Positions 1-11,039 of a DNA stretch of 64,000 nt are shown here, piece by piece; the stretch's first letter is position 1, and the number at the start of each line of letters is the position of its first letter. The DNA lies in NCBI GenBank assembly GCA_948567375.1, contig OX419756.1:36372552-36436551 (forward strand), read 5' to 3'. Position numbers and translations under genes: made by a program. The notes beneath the pieces were generated by a model, which did no database searches, was not told the origin of the DNA, and saw only the letters and a program-made list of their open reading frames with translations. This DNA is from Lunularia cruciata (taxonomy: Eukaryota > Streptophyta > Marchantiopsida > Lunulariales > Lunulariaceae).

Positions 1-1101
1 CCCATGAGTTCTAGCTCTAGTAGCTTGATCTCTTGGAGATGGTGCTGCTACAAGTGGAAATACTATAAGAGGTGGTGTAGTACAGGGGTTTAACTCCATG
101 GTGGAGTTCTTCCATTGTTTGAGGCAAAACTACCAAAGAGTGCAGACTAACAAGTTGAGGAGCTTGCAAGAATTCTAATAGAAGGCTAGAAAGAGCCTAC
201 ATGAGGTATACACTCGCATGAGACGGTTCATCAGTTTTACTCAGGGAGTTACTAAGGCCCAAGCAGTCCAATTTTGGTATGGGATACTAGATGTGGAGTT
301 ATGACATAGAGTCTGTAATGATACATTGTTATAGGCTTCTTTGCCTACTTTGGTAGTGTTCTTTGGTTTGGTTGAGTGTATTGAGCTCAACATGGTGGAG
401 GAAAGAGTGTTGACATATGGATTTGGTAGGGATACCTCATCCATAGTTGTTTCTTCTTCCAAAGTGCACCACGCCATGTTGGTTTCCAAGGACAGGGTGG
501 ATAGCCCAAATCATATAGAGTGAATGCAAGGCCTAGTGTAGCTAGACCCTTACCTTCATTTTCTGATCAATAGTAGCCAATGAGTGGTGGTGTTGCTTGT
601 TGGACTTGTGGTGGACCTTACCATAGGAGAGAGTGCACTTAAGGCAATAGACCGATACCTTTGGTGCATCACAACCAACACAAAGATAGTGTTAGCATTG
701 CAATACATTTGGTCACACTAGTGATTGATACTTTGACTTACACTTGGAGTTATGGAGTGATAGGGCTGTTATGGCAAGTGGTAGAGGAGCTCCAAGTCAC
801 GAAGAACAAGGTGGTAGAGGTGGTGGTAAAGTATCCATACCGGATAGAAGTGTAGTAGGAGAGCATGTACTACACTTCTGATATAACCATAGCTACTCAG
901 ATTAAGAAGTTGGAGCAAAGATTGGCTAGCATAGCCATTGCTTAGAGGAGGTCAGATTTGGGTGTTGAGGCTTCTACCTCATATGTTGGTGATAGAGATG
1001 TCTTGGACTTCATGTATGGAGCAGCACAAGTGGATGCATTTGTCATAGTGACTAGGAGTGCAATACATGCTCTAGAGCCTAGAGGAGCATTAGTGGAGTT
1101 G
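1..1101 (+). pseudogene. Family D (copy D1) gag fragment with zinc knuckle
   Basis: This is the decayed gag region of a Ty3/Gypsy element, the structural protein that packages the RNA. It aligns by eye with the better preserved opposite-strand copy at 30,800-31,960. The shared blocks are a run of serines followed by glycine and alanine, a gag core around 230-520, and a CX2CX4HX3C knuckle at about 598-636 (C-W-T-C-G-G-P-Y-H...C). A second knuckle, present in the 31-kb copy, is mutated here at about 660-760. The reading frame is broken by many stops, several of them TAG where the sister copy has a CAG-like codon. The copy starts outside the window. It is interrupted at 1101 by the family X insertion and resumes at 4899. 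It cannot be functional. Confidence 0.8.
1097..1101. repeat. 5-bp target-site duplication (AGTTG), left
   Basis: AGTTG lies immediately before the TGTGG start of the family X insertion and is repeated at 4899-4903 just after its TCACA end. Removing 1102-4903 makes the D1 gag sequence continuous with its sister copy. Confidence 0.85.
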
Positions 1102-1488
1102 TGTGGTGCCCACATTTTTTGTTTTTTTCAAAATAAAGAAGAAGGAGTGTATAGAGAAGTCGGATTGTGCCTGTATGGCCAAAGAAGGCAAAGAAAAGAG
1201 TCTTCGGGATGAAACCTGAAGTAAAGTGACTTTGGGTCATAAGGCAAAGTACTTGGAAATGCCTTGTTAGCATTCAACTTGAAGTAAGGAGTCTTTGTAT
1301 CGGAGAGAGCTCAACCCGAGGCGAAGTCTGTCTAACAACCTTTTGTCGGGGTGAGAAATTTAAGAAGGGACCGTTCAAAAACCGATGGCCCATACGCGTG
1401 AAGTATGATTGACAATGACAGGTGCATGCAGGAGGTGTGATTTCTCGGTAGAAACTCAAAGTGAAGAAAGACGAAGAAAGCGCAACTC

Positions 1489-1496
1489 TATAAAAA
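1489..1496 (+). promoter_or_regulatory. TATA-like box of family X
   Basis: TATAAAAA lies about 200 bp upstream of the ATG at 1687 in the family X leader. It is placed where an element promoter could be, but there is no other support. Confidence 0.3.
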
Positions 1497-1686
1497 TCAA
1501 ACTTGCAACGATGCAATGTCGAGTAATTTTCCTTCGCCATTGAGAAGTCGTCTTGCAGGTGATCGTGGGAAGGGAAAATAGAGTTGGAAACGTGCTAGTG
1601 TGTAAGGGAGAAGTTGCAAGAGTGAAACCGAGAGACAGTGAGAAAGCAGGAGAGATGGGAGGAGGAAGAAGAACTCTGAATTTGCA

Positions 1687-4103
1687 GTGAGAAATCATGC
1701 AATTCGGAGGTTAGATTTGATCGCAAGGATCGAAGTCTTGAGCCAACTTTGGATCACCTTCTTGGCATGGAATTGGAACGTGAGGTTTCCAGGTTTCATG
1801 ACAGAGATCATTGAGAGCAAGTATCTTGATGGACCTGAGGAAGAAGGGAAGAGAGGATATCTAACTTGTTGGACAAAGTTGGATTGGAAGTTAGTACTCG
1901 GGAAGGAAGCAGGCACGGAGCAAGGTGCCATGTTCTTGGGGAAGGGAGAGATAGCCAATGAAACCCAAGAAGTGAGGGATGCATTCTCGTCAAAGCAGAT
2001 AAAGAATGGGTACAAAGTAGAGAGTTACAAAGACCCTGTCAAGAGAGGAATTGTGAGTGCTCTGATGGCAATCTTGAAGCCGGAGAGAAAAATTTATGTG
2101 ATGAAACACCAAGTAGTGTTCTTTCACAAGTTGTTTGCAAGAGAACCAATTAATTGGGCGAGGTGTTTCCATGGGAGAACGTGACAAATGGTGTGGAATC
2201 TGCGGGATAAATTGCCTCCACACTACATCGTGCCATTTGCAGCTCATTTCTACCTCAAGTTGAATTTGCTGAACTCCACGGAGCGCAGTAGGATGGTGTT
2301 GCATTTCCATCCTGATTTGAGAAAGTCGACATAGAGGAGCAGCAGTACATCCTACAAATTAGAAGCACTGACAAGTACTACAAGAAGACGGAGAAGAATG
2401 TGGAGATAGAAGTGAGTACTCCAAAATCAAAGAAGCGAAGTTGGCTAGGCAAAGCCAAAGACAAGACAAAACCTCGGAAGACAAGAAGAGGAAACCCAAG
2501 GCAAGGCATGGTGGTGATTGAGTCGGAAGATGAAGACTTAGAAGGTGACGCCGAGTGCAAGACCAAAGACTCTGAACACGAGGAGGAGCCCAAGCTAATG
2601 CTACAGAGTGGAGATACGAGTAGCGACAGCGATGAAGGGGGAGAAATGACATTGAGGCCAGCTACTGCAAAGGAGGAAGAAGTGCAAGCAGAGACCGACG
2701 CCGAGGACAACAAAAAGTTGGAAGATGAGGTACCCGAGGCCGAAGAGAAGAAGATCGCAGTTCAGAGGGGAGTCCGCTCAAGACGTAAGGCAAAGTATGA
2801 TGCAAGTCCGAGTAACGTAAAAGAAGAAGCAAATGAAAGCTTGGGAAGCGAGGCATCCATTCCGATACAAAGACTGCAGAGAAGAAGGTGAGTATCGGAT
2901 GAACACGAAGTGCAAAGAGAAGTTGCTATGCAAGAGGAAGTAGTAGCAAGCAATGGGATCGAGTATTTGCGGGAGGTTGTGTGTCCATTGCTGGTGAAGT
3001 TAGAGCACAAGAAGAAGGAGATGCAGTCAACTTGTCCAGAGGTGACGACTGTCTTGCAAGTGTTATCAAGATTAGAAGAAGAGAACTCAAAGTTGAAGAA
3101 AGTCATAACCCGAGGAGAGGACGAAAGTGGATTACTGCAAGCGGAGGCAGTAATGAGGACTTAGGTAATCAAAGACCTGAAGAGAGAAGTGAGATATCAA
3201 GAAGAGCTTGTTAAGAAGAACGGCATAGCAAGGGAAAAGCAAGTAGCAGAGTAGGAAATCTTGAAGCAGCAGTTTGCTGATTCAAGAGTAGAACTTATCC
3301 ATGCTATGGCGAGAGTAGCAGCAAAGGATCAAGAGCTCGATAGGGTGATGGAGAGCGTAGAGAAGAAGAAGCAATTCTGGCAAAGAGAGTTGGCAGCACG
3401 ATATAGGGAAGAAGAGAGATTATGAGAGTTACTTTGTAATCAAGAGGAGAAGGTTGTACAGAAGGAGAAGGAGAAGGAGAAGGAGAAGGAGAAGGAAACA
3501 ATGAAAGCCGAGTTTGAAGTGGAGTTGGCCATGTACAGGGAGGACTGGCTTGCAGATCAAGAGCAAGAGAGGAAGATGCAATTGGAGCCATTGAAGGAGA
3601 TAGTCCTCAGTATGAACGCGATGCTGAGTACAAAGGCCAACATTCGAATTGAAGAAACGTGACTGCACGAGTTGAAGTTGTTGGTGCAGGAGACAAGGCG
3701 AAGATAGGCAAAAGATACCAATTTGAATGCATTGCTGATAAGTCTCCAGACTCGTGTAGATAGGAAAATCTTAGAGGTAGAAGACAATATTTCAATAAGA
3801 TTAGACTTAGTGAAATTGGAGATAGAAAAACTTTGGGAAGATGTTAGAGCCAAACCCGAAGTAGATAACACAGGAGTACAAATGTCTTCGGAGTTACTAG
3901 TGGAGACATTAGAGAAGAGTGGGTCGAGAGATGAAGGTTTAGAAGGGCTACCCACTAGTGGAATTTCAGATCAAGAAAGAGAATTGTTGGATCTGGTAGA
4001 AGAAGTAGAAGATGTGAAACCCGAGGACAGAGTATTAGGAAGTAAAGTTACTTCGGGTTCGGGTTTGAAAGCCAATGATGAAGTAGACATCGGATTGGAT
4101 TAG
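1687..4103 (+). pseudogene. Family X ORF, unrecognised globular N-terminus plus long acidic coiled coil
   Basis: One original reading frame of about 800 codons, now broken by stops near 2182, 2889, 3162, 3253, 3423, 3660 and 3704 and by a frameshift near 2330. The N-terminal ~200 residues look globular and rich in W, K and G, with an LGKEAG block followed by FLGKGEIA. The same blocks recur in the fragment near 14.5 kb, so this part is conserved. After a Lys/Arg-rich basic stretch (about 2430-2500) comes an acidic, Glu/Ser-rich segment (2515-2880). A long coiled-coil-like region rich in E, K, L and Q runs to the end and includes a (GAGAAG)n microsatellite at about 3453-3497. I do not recognise a family. 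No RT, integrase or transposase motif is visible. It may be a gag-like or accessory protein of a non-autonomous element. Confidence 0.55.
3453..3497 (+). repeat. GAGAAG hexanucleotide microsatellite
   Basis: Repeated GAGAAG/GAAGGA units encode alternating Glu-Lys inside the family X coiled-coil frame. Slippage here is a likely source of length variation. Confidence 0.85.
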
Positions 4104-4898
4104 TAATAGTTTTTGAGATATGAAGAGGCAGATATGAAGAGGTGCATTGTCATTTCGGATCTGCAGGTTAGAAAAGTTGTTGTGGAACAGTATAGTTGTT
4201 AGAACTGTCAATTGCTTCACTATTTAAGAGTGGCATTCGCAGTCAGATGTTGTTCAGTGCTCATTATTTTTGAGAATAGATAAAGCAAAGTGTTGTGAAG
4301 CAGTGCTTGTCGCTTGAGCTTGATTCCGAGTATCAACTTTGCAATTGTGTTTGTGAGTGTTTGAAGAAATTCAAAGTGCAAGTCAGTGTGCTTGTTGGAT
4401 GTTGGATTCCGCAGCCTTGATCTTCATTTTGTGTGTTTGATCTTGAGTGAAGTGCAATCGGAGCAATGCCTTAACAGATTTGAGAGGAATTGTAGTGTTG
4501 GGAGTGTTCTGCATTTGTGAGTGCAATGCGAGGTTGATGTGAAGCAATTTCGATCGAGGGAGTTGTGCCTTCAGTTGAGGAGTGGAACACAATTTTGAGG
4601 CAAAGTCATTTTGCAGTGAAGTGTCATTTTCAAGAGAGCCTAAATCATCACAATCAAGGTTGTTTGGAAAGATTTGTTGGAATTGTGATTAAGGAGTGTG
4701 AAATTTGTGACAAGACTACGAGTCAGTGCTTGTTACTCTCTTCTGGGTGTGGTTTCTACTTGAGAGACTAAAGAAGAACTCAAGAAGAATTGAAATTGTT
4801 ACTTTGCTTCGTATTTGACCAATTCTGACTTGTATCTCTGTGGGAACAAACTTTACTTACCCAATTACCGCAAAAGTGATATTTGCCAGGTTGTCACA

Positions 4899-5840
4899 AG
4901 TTGAACCCATGAAGAGGAGAGGCTGGTAGATAGGTCAGATTTCCACAATCTTTTAAACTCTCTAAGGCACTACAAATGACATCCATGGCTCCTAGATGTC
5001 CTAGTGCAAGTGTGGTAGGTGATGATGGGGTGCATGATAGACTACTTGCTAATCAGCCACTTGCTACTACACCAATTGAGTCTAGCTCAATGTTGAGGGC
5101 GGCTAAGTTGATTACGCGCTTTCCATTGTTCTTAACTAGTGACATGTTTACATTGGAAGTTGACCTAGCCTCAATGTTCCGATTGGCTACCACGCTTTGT
5201 GACAATAGGGATGATGTGGTTTCTACTTCTAGAGCAGGAGTGATTGATAGTGGAGCTAACTTGGTTAAGGAGCATGGGATCCTCTCAACGACCAATGGTT
5301 TATGGCAAGCAGCAATGGCTAGTTTGGAGGAATTACCAACTAGACCGGCCTTTGAGTAAGCATAGTTTTACATTTGGAGTTGTATTATTGGATAACCAAG
5401 GGGAGATTTTTTGTTTGGTGGGACCTTCAAGGAGGATATATATCACAAAAAGTATTACTAGACTCTGGTACACATCTCCTTATGTTGGGTAAGGCTACAA
5501 TTGTCGGTCTGGAGTTACAAAAGACCAATGTAGAAAGGTGTCTATTTCAGATCTAGACATCTCTAAGGGGTGGTTCTACACAATACATCACATGTAGAGA
5601 GCTTATTGTTCAGATTCAGCCTGTTCATTTGATTGATAGCTATATGGTGAGAGCTCAAGCTATTGCAATAGTAGTTGAGTCATATGATAGGTTAGTTGGA
5701 AGAGAAGTGTTATACTCCATGGGTTTCAGTATTGACTATTGGGAGAAGACAACCTCTTATAGACTAGGTTGGCAGTCAGGTGAGGGATGGGTATATTGCC
5801 TACTAGTATGCTTCAGTAGTGGTAGTCTTGGCTCACTATA
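4899..5840 (+). pseudogene. Family D (copy D1) post-gag and retropepsin-like fragment
   Basis: Continuation of D1 after the family X insertion. It matches the 30,170-30,790 region of copy D0: a low-complexity linker, then a segment with the retropepsin signature L-L-D-S-G at about 5451-5475 followed by hydrophobic L-M-L-G-K-A. A later block, G-R-E-V-L-Y-S-M-G-F at about 5700-5735, corresponds to the C-terminal flap/ILG region of Gypsy proteases. Aspartic proteases of this type cut the polyprotein after packaging. Frameshifts and stops (for example near 5357 and 5554) make this copy dead. Confidence 0.7.
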
Positions 5841-6627
5841 GTCCAAGACCATGGCGGCATCAATTTCAATTTTCAATGGTTTTGTTACTTGGCTTGGTGA
5901 CTTATTGGAGGGGAATGCCCATGCAAAAGAAGCTCCAACACCAAAGGAGATCACTTGGATTTGGAGTAGAAGTGAGATTGTTCCATCCACCTTGGATGTT
6001 CCATTGTGGAGTTTAGAGGAGGCATTGCAATAGCATCAAATCAGCTGGTGCAACAGGCTTGGAGTGGAGCCTTTGTACCCACCAAGAGACCAGTGTGAGG
6101 ATGAGTCTCTAGAGTCTATTACCTTGATACCTTTGGATACCACACTCATTGCTTGGCAATATCTAGTAGAGGGAGTATGTCTATTGGAGTTATTTGGTGG
6201 GATTAGCATTGGACTAGCTACGGTACTACAAGTAGGTATACAAGTACAAATATACTTGTATGTGGAGAGAGATAAGACTGCTAGGCAAGTCTCTTTACAT
6301 CATGTAGTACAATTGGCCTATTGGTATCGTGAGTTATTATTAATTTCAATTGTCAAGGTCACCAAAAGACCATACCAATATACATTTCCTTGTTGGGGGC
6401 ACATGATCTAGAGAGACATGGTTCTATTCCTTTGGTGATTTTTTTGGCCATGTTAGGGACATACATGTGCTAGCTAAGATTAGGGTCCTTAGGATCCTAT
6501 TCTAGTGCATTTTGGGAGATGTTATAGATACTAAAACATCTCCAAGTTCATAATCTATTTCTCCAATTTACATTTTGGAGAACATCCCTTTGATGGGTGA
6601 TTTTTGCACTCAATTGGTGGCGAGTAT
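5841..6627 (+). pseudogene. Family D (copy D1) DNA methyltransferase N-terminal half, truncated
   Basis: Same layout as copy D0. A linker is followed by the AdoMet-binding motif I (L-L-E-L-F-G-G-I, about 6181-6219) and a motif II-like block ending in Y-V-E-R-D. A decayed motif IV follows at about 6440-6480, where the Gln of P-C-Q is now TAG. The copy ends abruptly at 6627 in the segment that follows the E-N-I motif, where the LTR of element B1 begins. The remaining motifs (VIII, IX/X) are absent on this side. It is more decayed than D0, so it is likely an older copy. Confidence 0.75.
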
Positions 6628-7326
6628 TGTGAGCCAGCCTATCTCTTACTCAAGATGAACCTCTGATGGATATTATGGCAGCACACCATGGACTAAGAAG
6701 GCAAGGAACCCCAACTCCATCATACTCTTCCAAGGCTAACACTCCAAGACTATCACTCCAAGATTCAAGACATTGCTCACTAGAGAACTCAACAAGAGAG
6801 AGATAGTTACAAATGAAAGGATGATGAGTACCTCCTCATCCCTTGTTTATATACTTGTGAAATAGTGATGCACTAAAGTTACTAATTACTAGAGTAACTC
6901 AAGTTACTAGGCTAAAATTCAAATAAAGTCAAAAAGCATAAAGGAATATCTTTCCACATGGGCATATTCCATTAAGCATGTGATCTTATCTTGACCCAAC
7001 TACAAAGTCAAATATTCCTTCACATGGGCTATCCTTGGACTATAGAAGAATCCAAAACAAAAAGGCTTGCAAGCCCAAGAGTTCACAACTTTTTCCTCAA
7101 AGCCAAACACCTAGGAATAATACCAAGTCAACACACTAAAATCCAAAACAGTGGTGCTCATCTTTTCTACTTCCTCTAAAGTAAGTTCCTCTCTATCTTA
7201 GCTATGACTAACTTTAGCTAATTATGACTAATGTTGAACCATCCTTTATCTCTATAACATCTCTCAAGTATTGTAGTACCAAACTAAATATCACAATACC
7301 ACACACATGCACAAATGGGTGTTACA
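6628..7326 (-). repeat. Family B LTR (3' LTR of B1)
   Basis: About 699 bp, TGTGAGCC...GTTACA on the + strand (element on the - strand, so TGTAAC...CTCACA). It matches the copies at 13,719-14,437, 24,889-25,585, 35,699-36,387 and 38,980-39,694. A TATATAAA-type box is present (read on the minus strand, near 6845). The left flank is family D methyltransferase sequence. Confidence 0.9.
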
Positions 7327-7342
7327 TTTATCCCTGGACTAA
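7327..7342 (-). promoter_or_regulatory. Polypurine tract of B1
   Basis: On the minus strand AGTCCAGGGATAAA lies directly before the TGTAACACC start of the 3' LTR. The equivalent in B2 (24,875-24,888) is AGTCCGGGGGTAAA. Purine-rich tracts at this place prime plus-strand DNA synthesis. Confidence 0.6.
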
Positions 7343-7384
7343 GTTTTCACTTTGTTCTCAAAGTGAAGGTCTCTCTACCTTCTA

Positions 7385-8690
7385 TGATACATCTTCAACT
7401 TATCATGGTTAATCCTATCAAAGTGTCTTCTTCCCAACTCCTTGAGATCATAGGTGTAATTGCCCATACCTTCTCCACTATGAAAGGTCCAAAGTACTTA
7501 GGCAAAAACTTCTTTTGCACTCTCTCCAATCAAACGGAATCAACAACATTACCCAATCACCTTCTTTGAAAGGCTCTACCTCCTTCTTGCCTTGCCTCTT
7601 GTCATAGCTCTCCTTCTTTTTTCCTTTGGGCTTGCTTTACTTGAATTGTAGCAATTGCTCTTGCCTCTTCCAATTCCATGAGTGGATCTTTTCTTGACTT
7701 CTCTGCATCACCTCCTTGTGCTTTCTTCAATCTACTATGAATGTTTTGGAAGGTAGGAAGATCAAAGTGAATAGGTAAGGAAGACTCAATACCATATACC
7801 AATTGAAATAGAGAATATCTAGTGGAAGTCTTCATGGTTGTCCTATACTCTCACAAAACTACATAAATCCTCTTATCCCATGATGTTTAGCCCCCTTCAT
7901 TTCTGCATTTTTGGCCAACATCATGGACAAGGTCTGATTGGTTCTCTCTACCAAGCCATTGGAATTTGGCTTATAGGATGTAGTTACTCTATGTGTGATA
8001 GAGAAATGTTGTAGCATGGCTATAGTAATGCTTCTTGTAAAGTCTCCTCCTCTATCAGAAACCAACTCCAAAGGGCACCCAAACCTAGTGATAACGTGTT
8101 CATAAAAATCTCCCAATTTCATCTTCATTCTTGTCTCTCAATGGTCTAGCCTCAACCCACTTGGTAAGATAATCAGTAATTACCACAATATATTGATTGT
8201 TCCTTGGGGTTCTAATGAAAGGACCTACAAAATCAATTCCCCACTTCTCAAAATGTCCTTGCAATGGAATTGGTCTAAGTGGTGGAGTGGAAGAAGACTT
8301 TCTAGCAAAAGCTTGACAAACATGACAAGTTTTGCAATAATCAAGACAATCCTTGAACATTTCCCACTAATAGTAACCTGCATCTAGAATCTTGAAAGCA
8401 GTCACCTTTCCTGCAAAGTGTCCTCCATACACTAAACCTTCATGAAACTCCTTTATGAGTGAGATAAACTCTTCCTTACCCGTTGCTCTTTGAAGTAGAG
8501 CATCTACTCCTTGGTGAAAAACAATATCCTCCACCATTTTGTAAGGTCTAGATCTTGCTGAAAGGGTCTTCCTCTCTCTAGCATGCATCTCTTCTGGATA
8601 GTTACCCCTTGTAACAAAGTCCACAATCTCTTTGTACTCCATTGGAACCTCTTAAGTGATAGAGATTAGCATCAGCTCCTCATCCGGGAA
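7385..8690 (-). pseudogene. B1 integrase
   Basis: Minus-strand integrase that inserts element cDNA into the genome. Visible in order: an H-H-C-C zinc-binding domain (F-H-E-G...G-G-H, then C-K-T-C-H-V-C, around 8300-8450), a catalytic core with the first Asp in G-I-D-F-V-G-P (about 8225), the second in S-D-R-G-G-D (about 8050) and the Glu in G-L-V-E-R-T (about 7930). A C-terminal block with P-K-Y-F-G-P-F resembles the GPY/F module. All three D, D, E residues are present, but the frame is interrupted near 8350, 7860 and 7600. There is no chromodomain or PHD finger here, unlike family D. Confidence 0.85.
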
Positions 8691-8699
8691 GGAATCATC

Positions 8700-10213
8700 C
8701 ATTACTTCATCTCCATTATGATCATACTCCCTAGATAACAAATCAACATTTGCATGTTTCTTTCTTGGCCTATCCTCAATGGTGTAGTCATACTCAAACA
8801 AGAGTATCATTCACCTTGCTAGTCTCTCTTCCACATAAGGCTTGTTGAAGATGTACTTCAAAGCCTTATGATCCGTGACAATGGTGACTTTCCCTCCAAT
8901 CAAGTAGTGCCCAAATTCTTGAGACCAAAGATCATTGCCAACCCTTCTTTCTCCGTGATAGAGTTGGCCTTTTCTACTGAAACCATTTGCCTACTAGCAT
9001 AAGCTATAAGATGATCATGCTAATCTTGGCCAAATTGACTAAGAGTGCATTCTATAGCTACATTAGAAGCATCATTGTAGAGGATGAAAGGCTTACTCCA
9101 ATCAAGAATTGGTGTAACAACAAGGGATTGCTTGAGCTCCTCAAAAGCTTTGAGAGCCTCTTTGTCTCCCAAAATCATCGTGTAATCTACACCCTTCTTC
9201 ATGTAGATAGTCAATGCATAGGCCTTGTTGGAAAATGAGAAGATGAACCTCCTAAAGCACCCAACCATCCCCAGGAATTGGTGTAACTTTGTCAAGCATG
9301 TAGGGAATGGAAGGTCTGAGATTTTCCTCACCTTTTCTAGATCAATTGCTATTCTATCCTTGGAGATGATGTGCCCTAAAAATAGACCTTCTTCATATCC
9401 AAAAATGAAATGTGATGCATTTGCCTCATCTAAGCATTGCAAGACCTTGATTAGGTGCTCAAAGTGCTCTTCCTTGTTCCCATAGACACAAAAGTCATCA
9501 ATGAAGTCTCTCACAAATTTCCCAATCAAAGGTTCAAATACCTTGTTCATGAACCATTGGAATGTGGTTGGAGCATTGCAAAGCCCCAAAGGCATGAACT
9601 TGAAAGCATATGTTGCACAAGGTGTGGTGAATGTGGTGAGTTGTTCATGCTTTGGTGCAATCTTGATTTGGTTATACCCACTATAACCATTTCCAAAATT
9701 ATACCTCTCATGATCTACAACCTCCTCCAAGATCTCATCAATGAATGGTAATGAGTAGTAGTCCTTCTTGGTTACAACGTTGAGCTTCTTGTTATCTTTT
9801 GATACCCAAAGCTTGCCATTCTTTTTCTTCACAATTGGAGACACCCATCTTGAATTATCCACCTCAAAGATAAATTGATTCTCCTTGAGTTTATCAATCT
9901 CCTCCTTCACAACCAAAGCTATTGGTGGGCTAATACAATATTACTTTTGCTGGATTGGTCTTTCATGTGACTCCACCTCTATCTTGTGCTCCTCCAAGGT
10001 GACTTCCTTAAGATCCTTGTAACTGAAAGCAAACACATGGATAAACTTGCAGAAAATCTCCTCAAATCTCACCTTCTCCTCCTTCATAACATTTGGACCA
10101 TACTTGAGGGTAGATAATGTCCTCTCTATCTCCTCAAGTGTCAATGGTGATTTATTTGGGTCCTTCAAAACCTCTAGCTTAGGTGTAAAATTTATAGCAC
10201 ACAAGGAATACAC
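8700..10213 (-). pseudogene. B1 reverse transcriptase and RNase H
   Basis: The RT block runs from about 10,213 to 9,020 with a long open stretch of 298 codons. It carries the fingers motif L-P-F-I-D-E-I-L, the palm block M-P-L-G-L-C-N-A-P-T-T-F-Q and the active site F-I-D-D near 9490-9505 (Phe replaces the usual Tyr). RNase H follows at about 9000-8740 with T-D-H-K-A-L-K-Y and N-V-D-L-L-S-R, and several stops. The RT copies the element RNA into DNA and RNase H removes the RNA strand. The region has the same order as copy B2 at 22,120-23,600. Confidence 0.88.
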
Positions 10214-10339
10214 ATATGAATCAGATTCAGATTCAGATTCACCCTACTCCGTGGTAGTCTCCTCTTCCATGCTTGTGTCCACACCTGAAGCTCCTTCTTT
10301 AGAATCTGATTCCCAATAATCAAAAGATGGTGTATTTTA

Positions 10340-11039
10340 ATGTGAAGTGTTATTCATAGGAATTGTGACTTTATGGTTGGATGGCCCAATCCTCAAATAC
10401 CCTTTGTGCCATTGATCAGTTGTGCATGTTGCTCTCAACCATCACCTCCCAAGAAGAAAGTTATAGCTTGAATCCTTCAAGACTTGGAAAGTCATGAGAT
10501 TTTGAATTCCCATAACTGAAACTACCACCTTATCCAGCACCCTTTTTGGTCAAACTTGTTGCTTGTTTTCCATACTTACCACAAATGTTGAAGGTCTAAA
10601 GAATATCATACCCAACTTCTTCATCAACCTTTCTTACATGGCATTCACTATTGATCCTCCATCAACCAATGCATCTTGATGTTGTGACCATTCACTCTCA
10701 CATCAATCTTGGAGGCATATTCACAAGCTTCCCATGGTGTTGGTTTGGTATCCACTAAACTCATTTATATTGGAGCTTTTGCTTTCTTCCTCTTGCTCCT
10801 TGTAGAACTCAAACCACCTCTAAGCTCCTTTCTCAAGGTAGGGTTCAAAGAAATCAATTGGCCCATTGTCATGCTAGCCTTGTGACTACCAACATCCTCT
10901 AGGACATTGTACTTCCATTGTTACTTGGAGATCAAGAAGTCCTCCATCCCTAACTTCTTTCTTGGAGTCTTTATTGTTGATGGTGTTGAGGTGCAAGTGC
11001 TCCTAGTAGACATAGGATTATCCTTACTAGGCTTAAATC
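10340..11039 (-). pseudogene. B1 protease/linker region
   Basis: Decayed segment between gag and RT, matching B2 at 21,000-21,860. It includes the region equivalent to the protease core of B2 (V-D-G-G-S-S) and a block corresponding to L-L-L-G-R-P-W-L in B2. Only one copy of the GCTAACATC... unit is seen, against three in B2. Many stops. Confidence 0.6.

Larger units (their letters stand above)
1102..4898 (+). mobile_element. Family X insertion, 3.8 kb, TG...CA ends, non-LTR-repeat body
   Basis: A clean insertion into the D1 gag region, starting TGTGGTGCCC and ending GGTTGTCACA, flanked by the 5-bp duplication AGTTG. The TG...CA ends and 5-bp duplication are what retroviral-type integrases produce. 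However, I find no long direct repeat between the first ~585 bp and the last ~795 bp, so two LTRs are not visible. The terminal inverted match is only TGTG/CACA. It contains one long decayed reading frame (1687-4103) and a TATA-like box at 1489. A related fragment lies at 14,438-15,420 on the other strand, so this is a family. It could be a non-autonomous LTR-retrotransposon derivative with diverged or replaced LTRs, or an unknown element class. Confidence 0.7.

Noticed and set aside
2359-3106. Long minus-strand reading frames opposite the family X ORF
   Set aside because: They are Ser/Leu-rich shadows of the Glu/Lys-rich coding strand, with no domain content.
9225-9751. Plus-strand frames opposite the B1 RT
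   Set aside because: Antisense shadows. The minus strand carries clear RT motifs.
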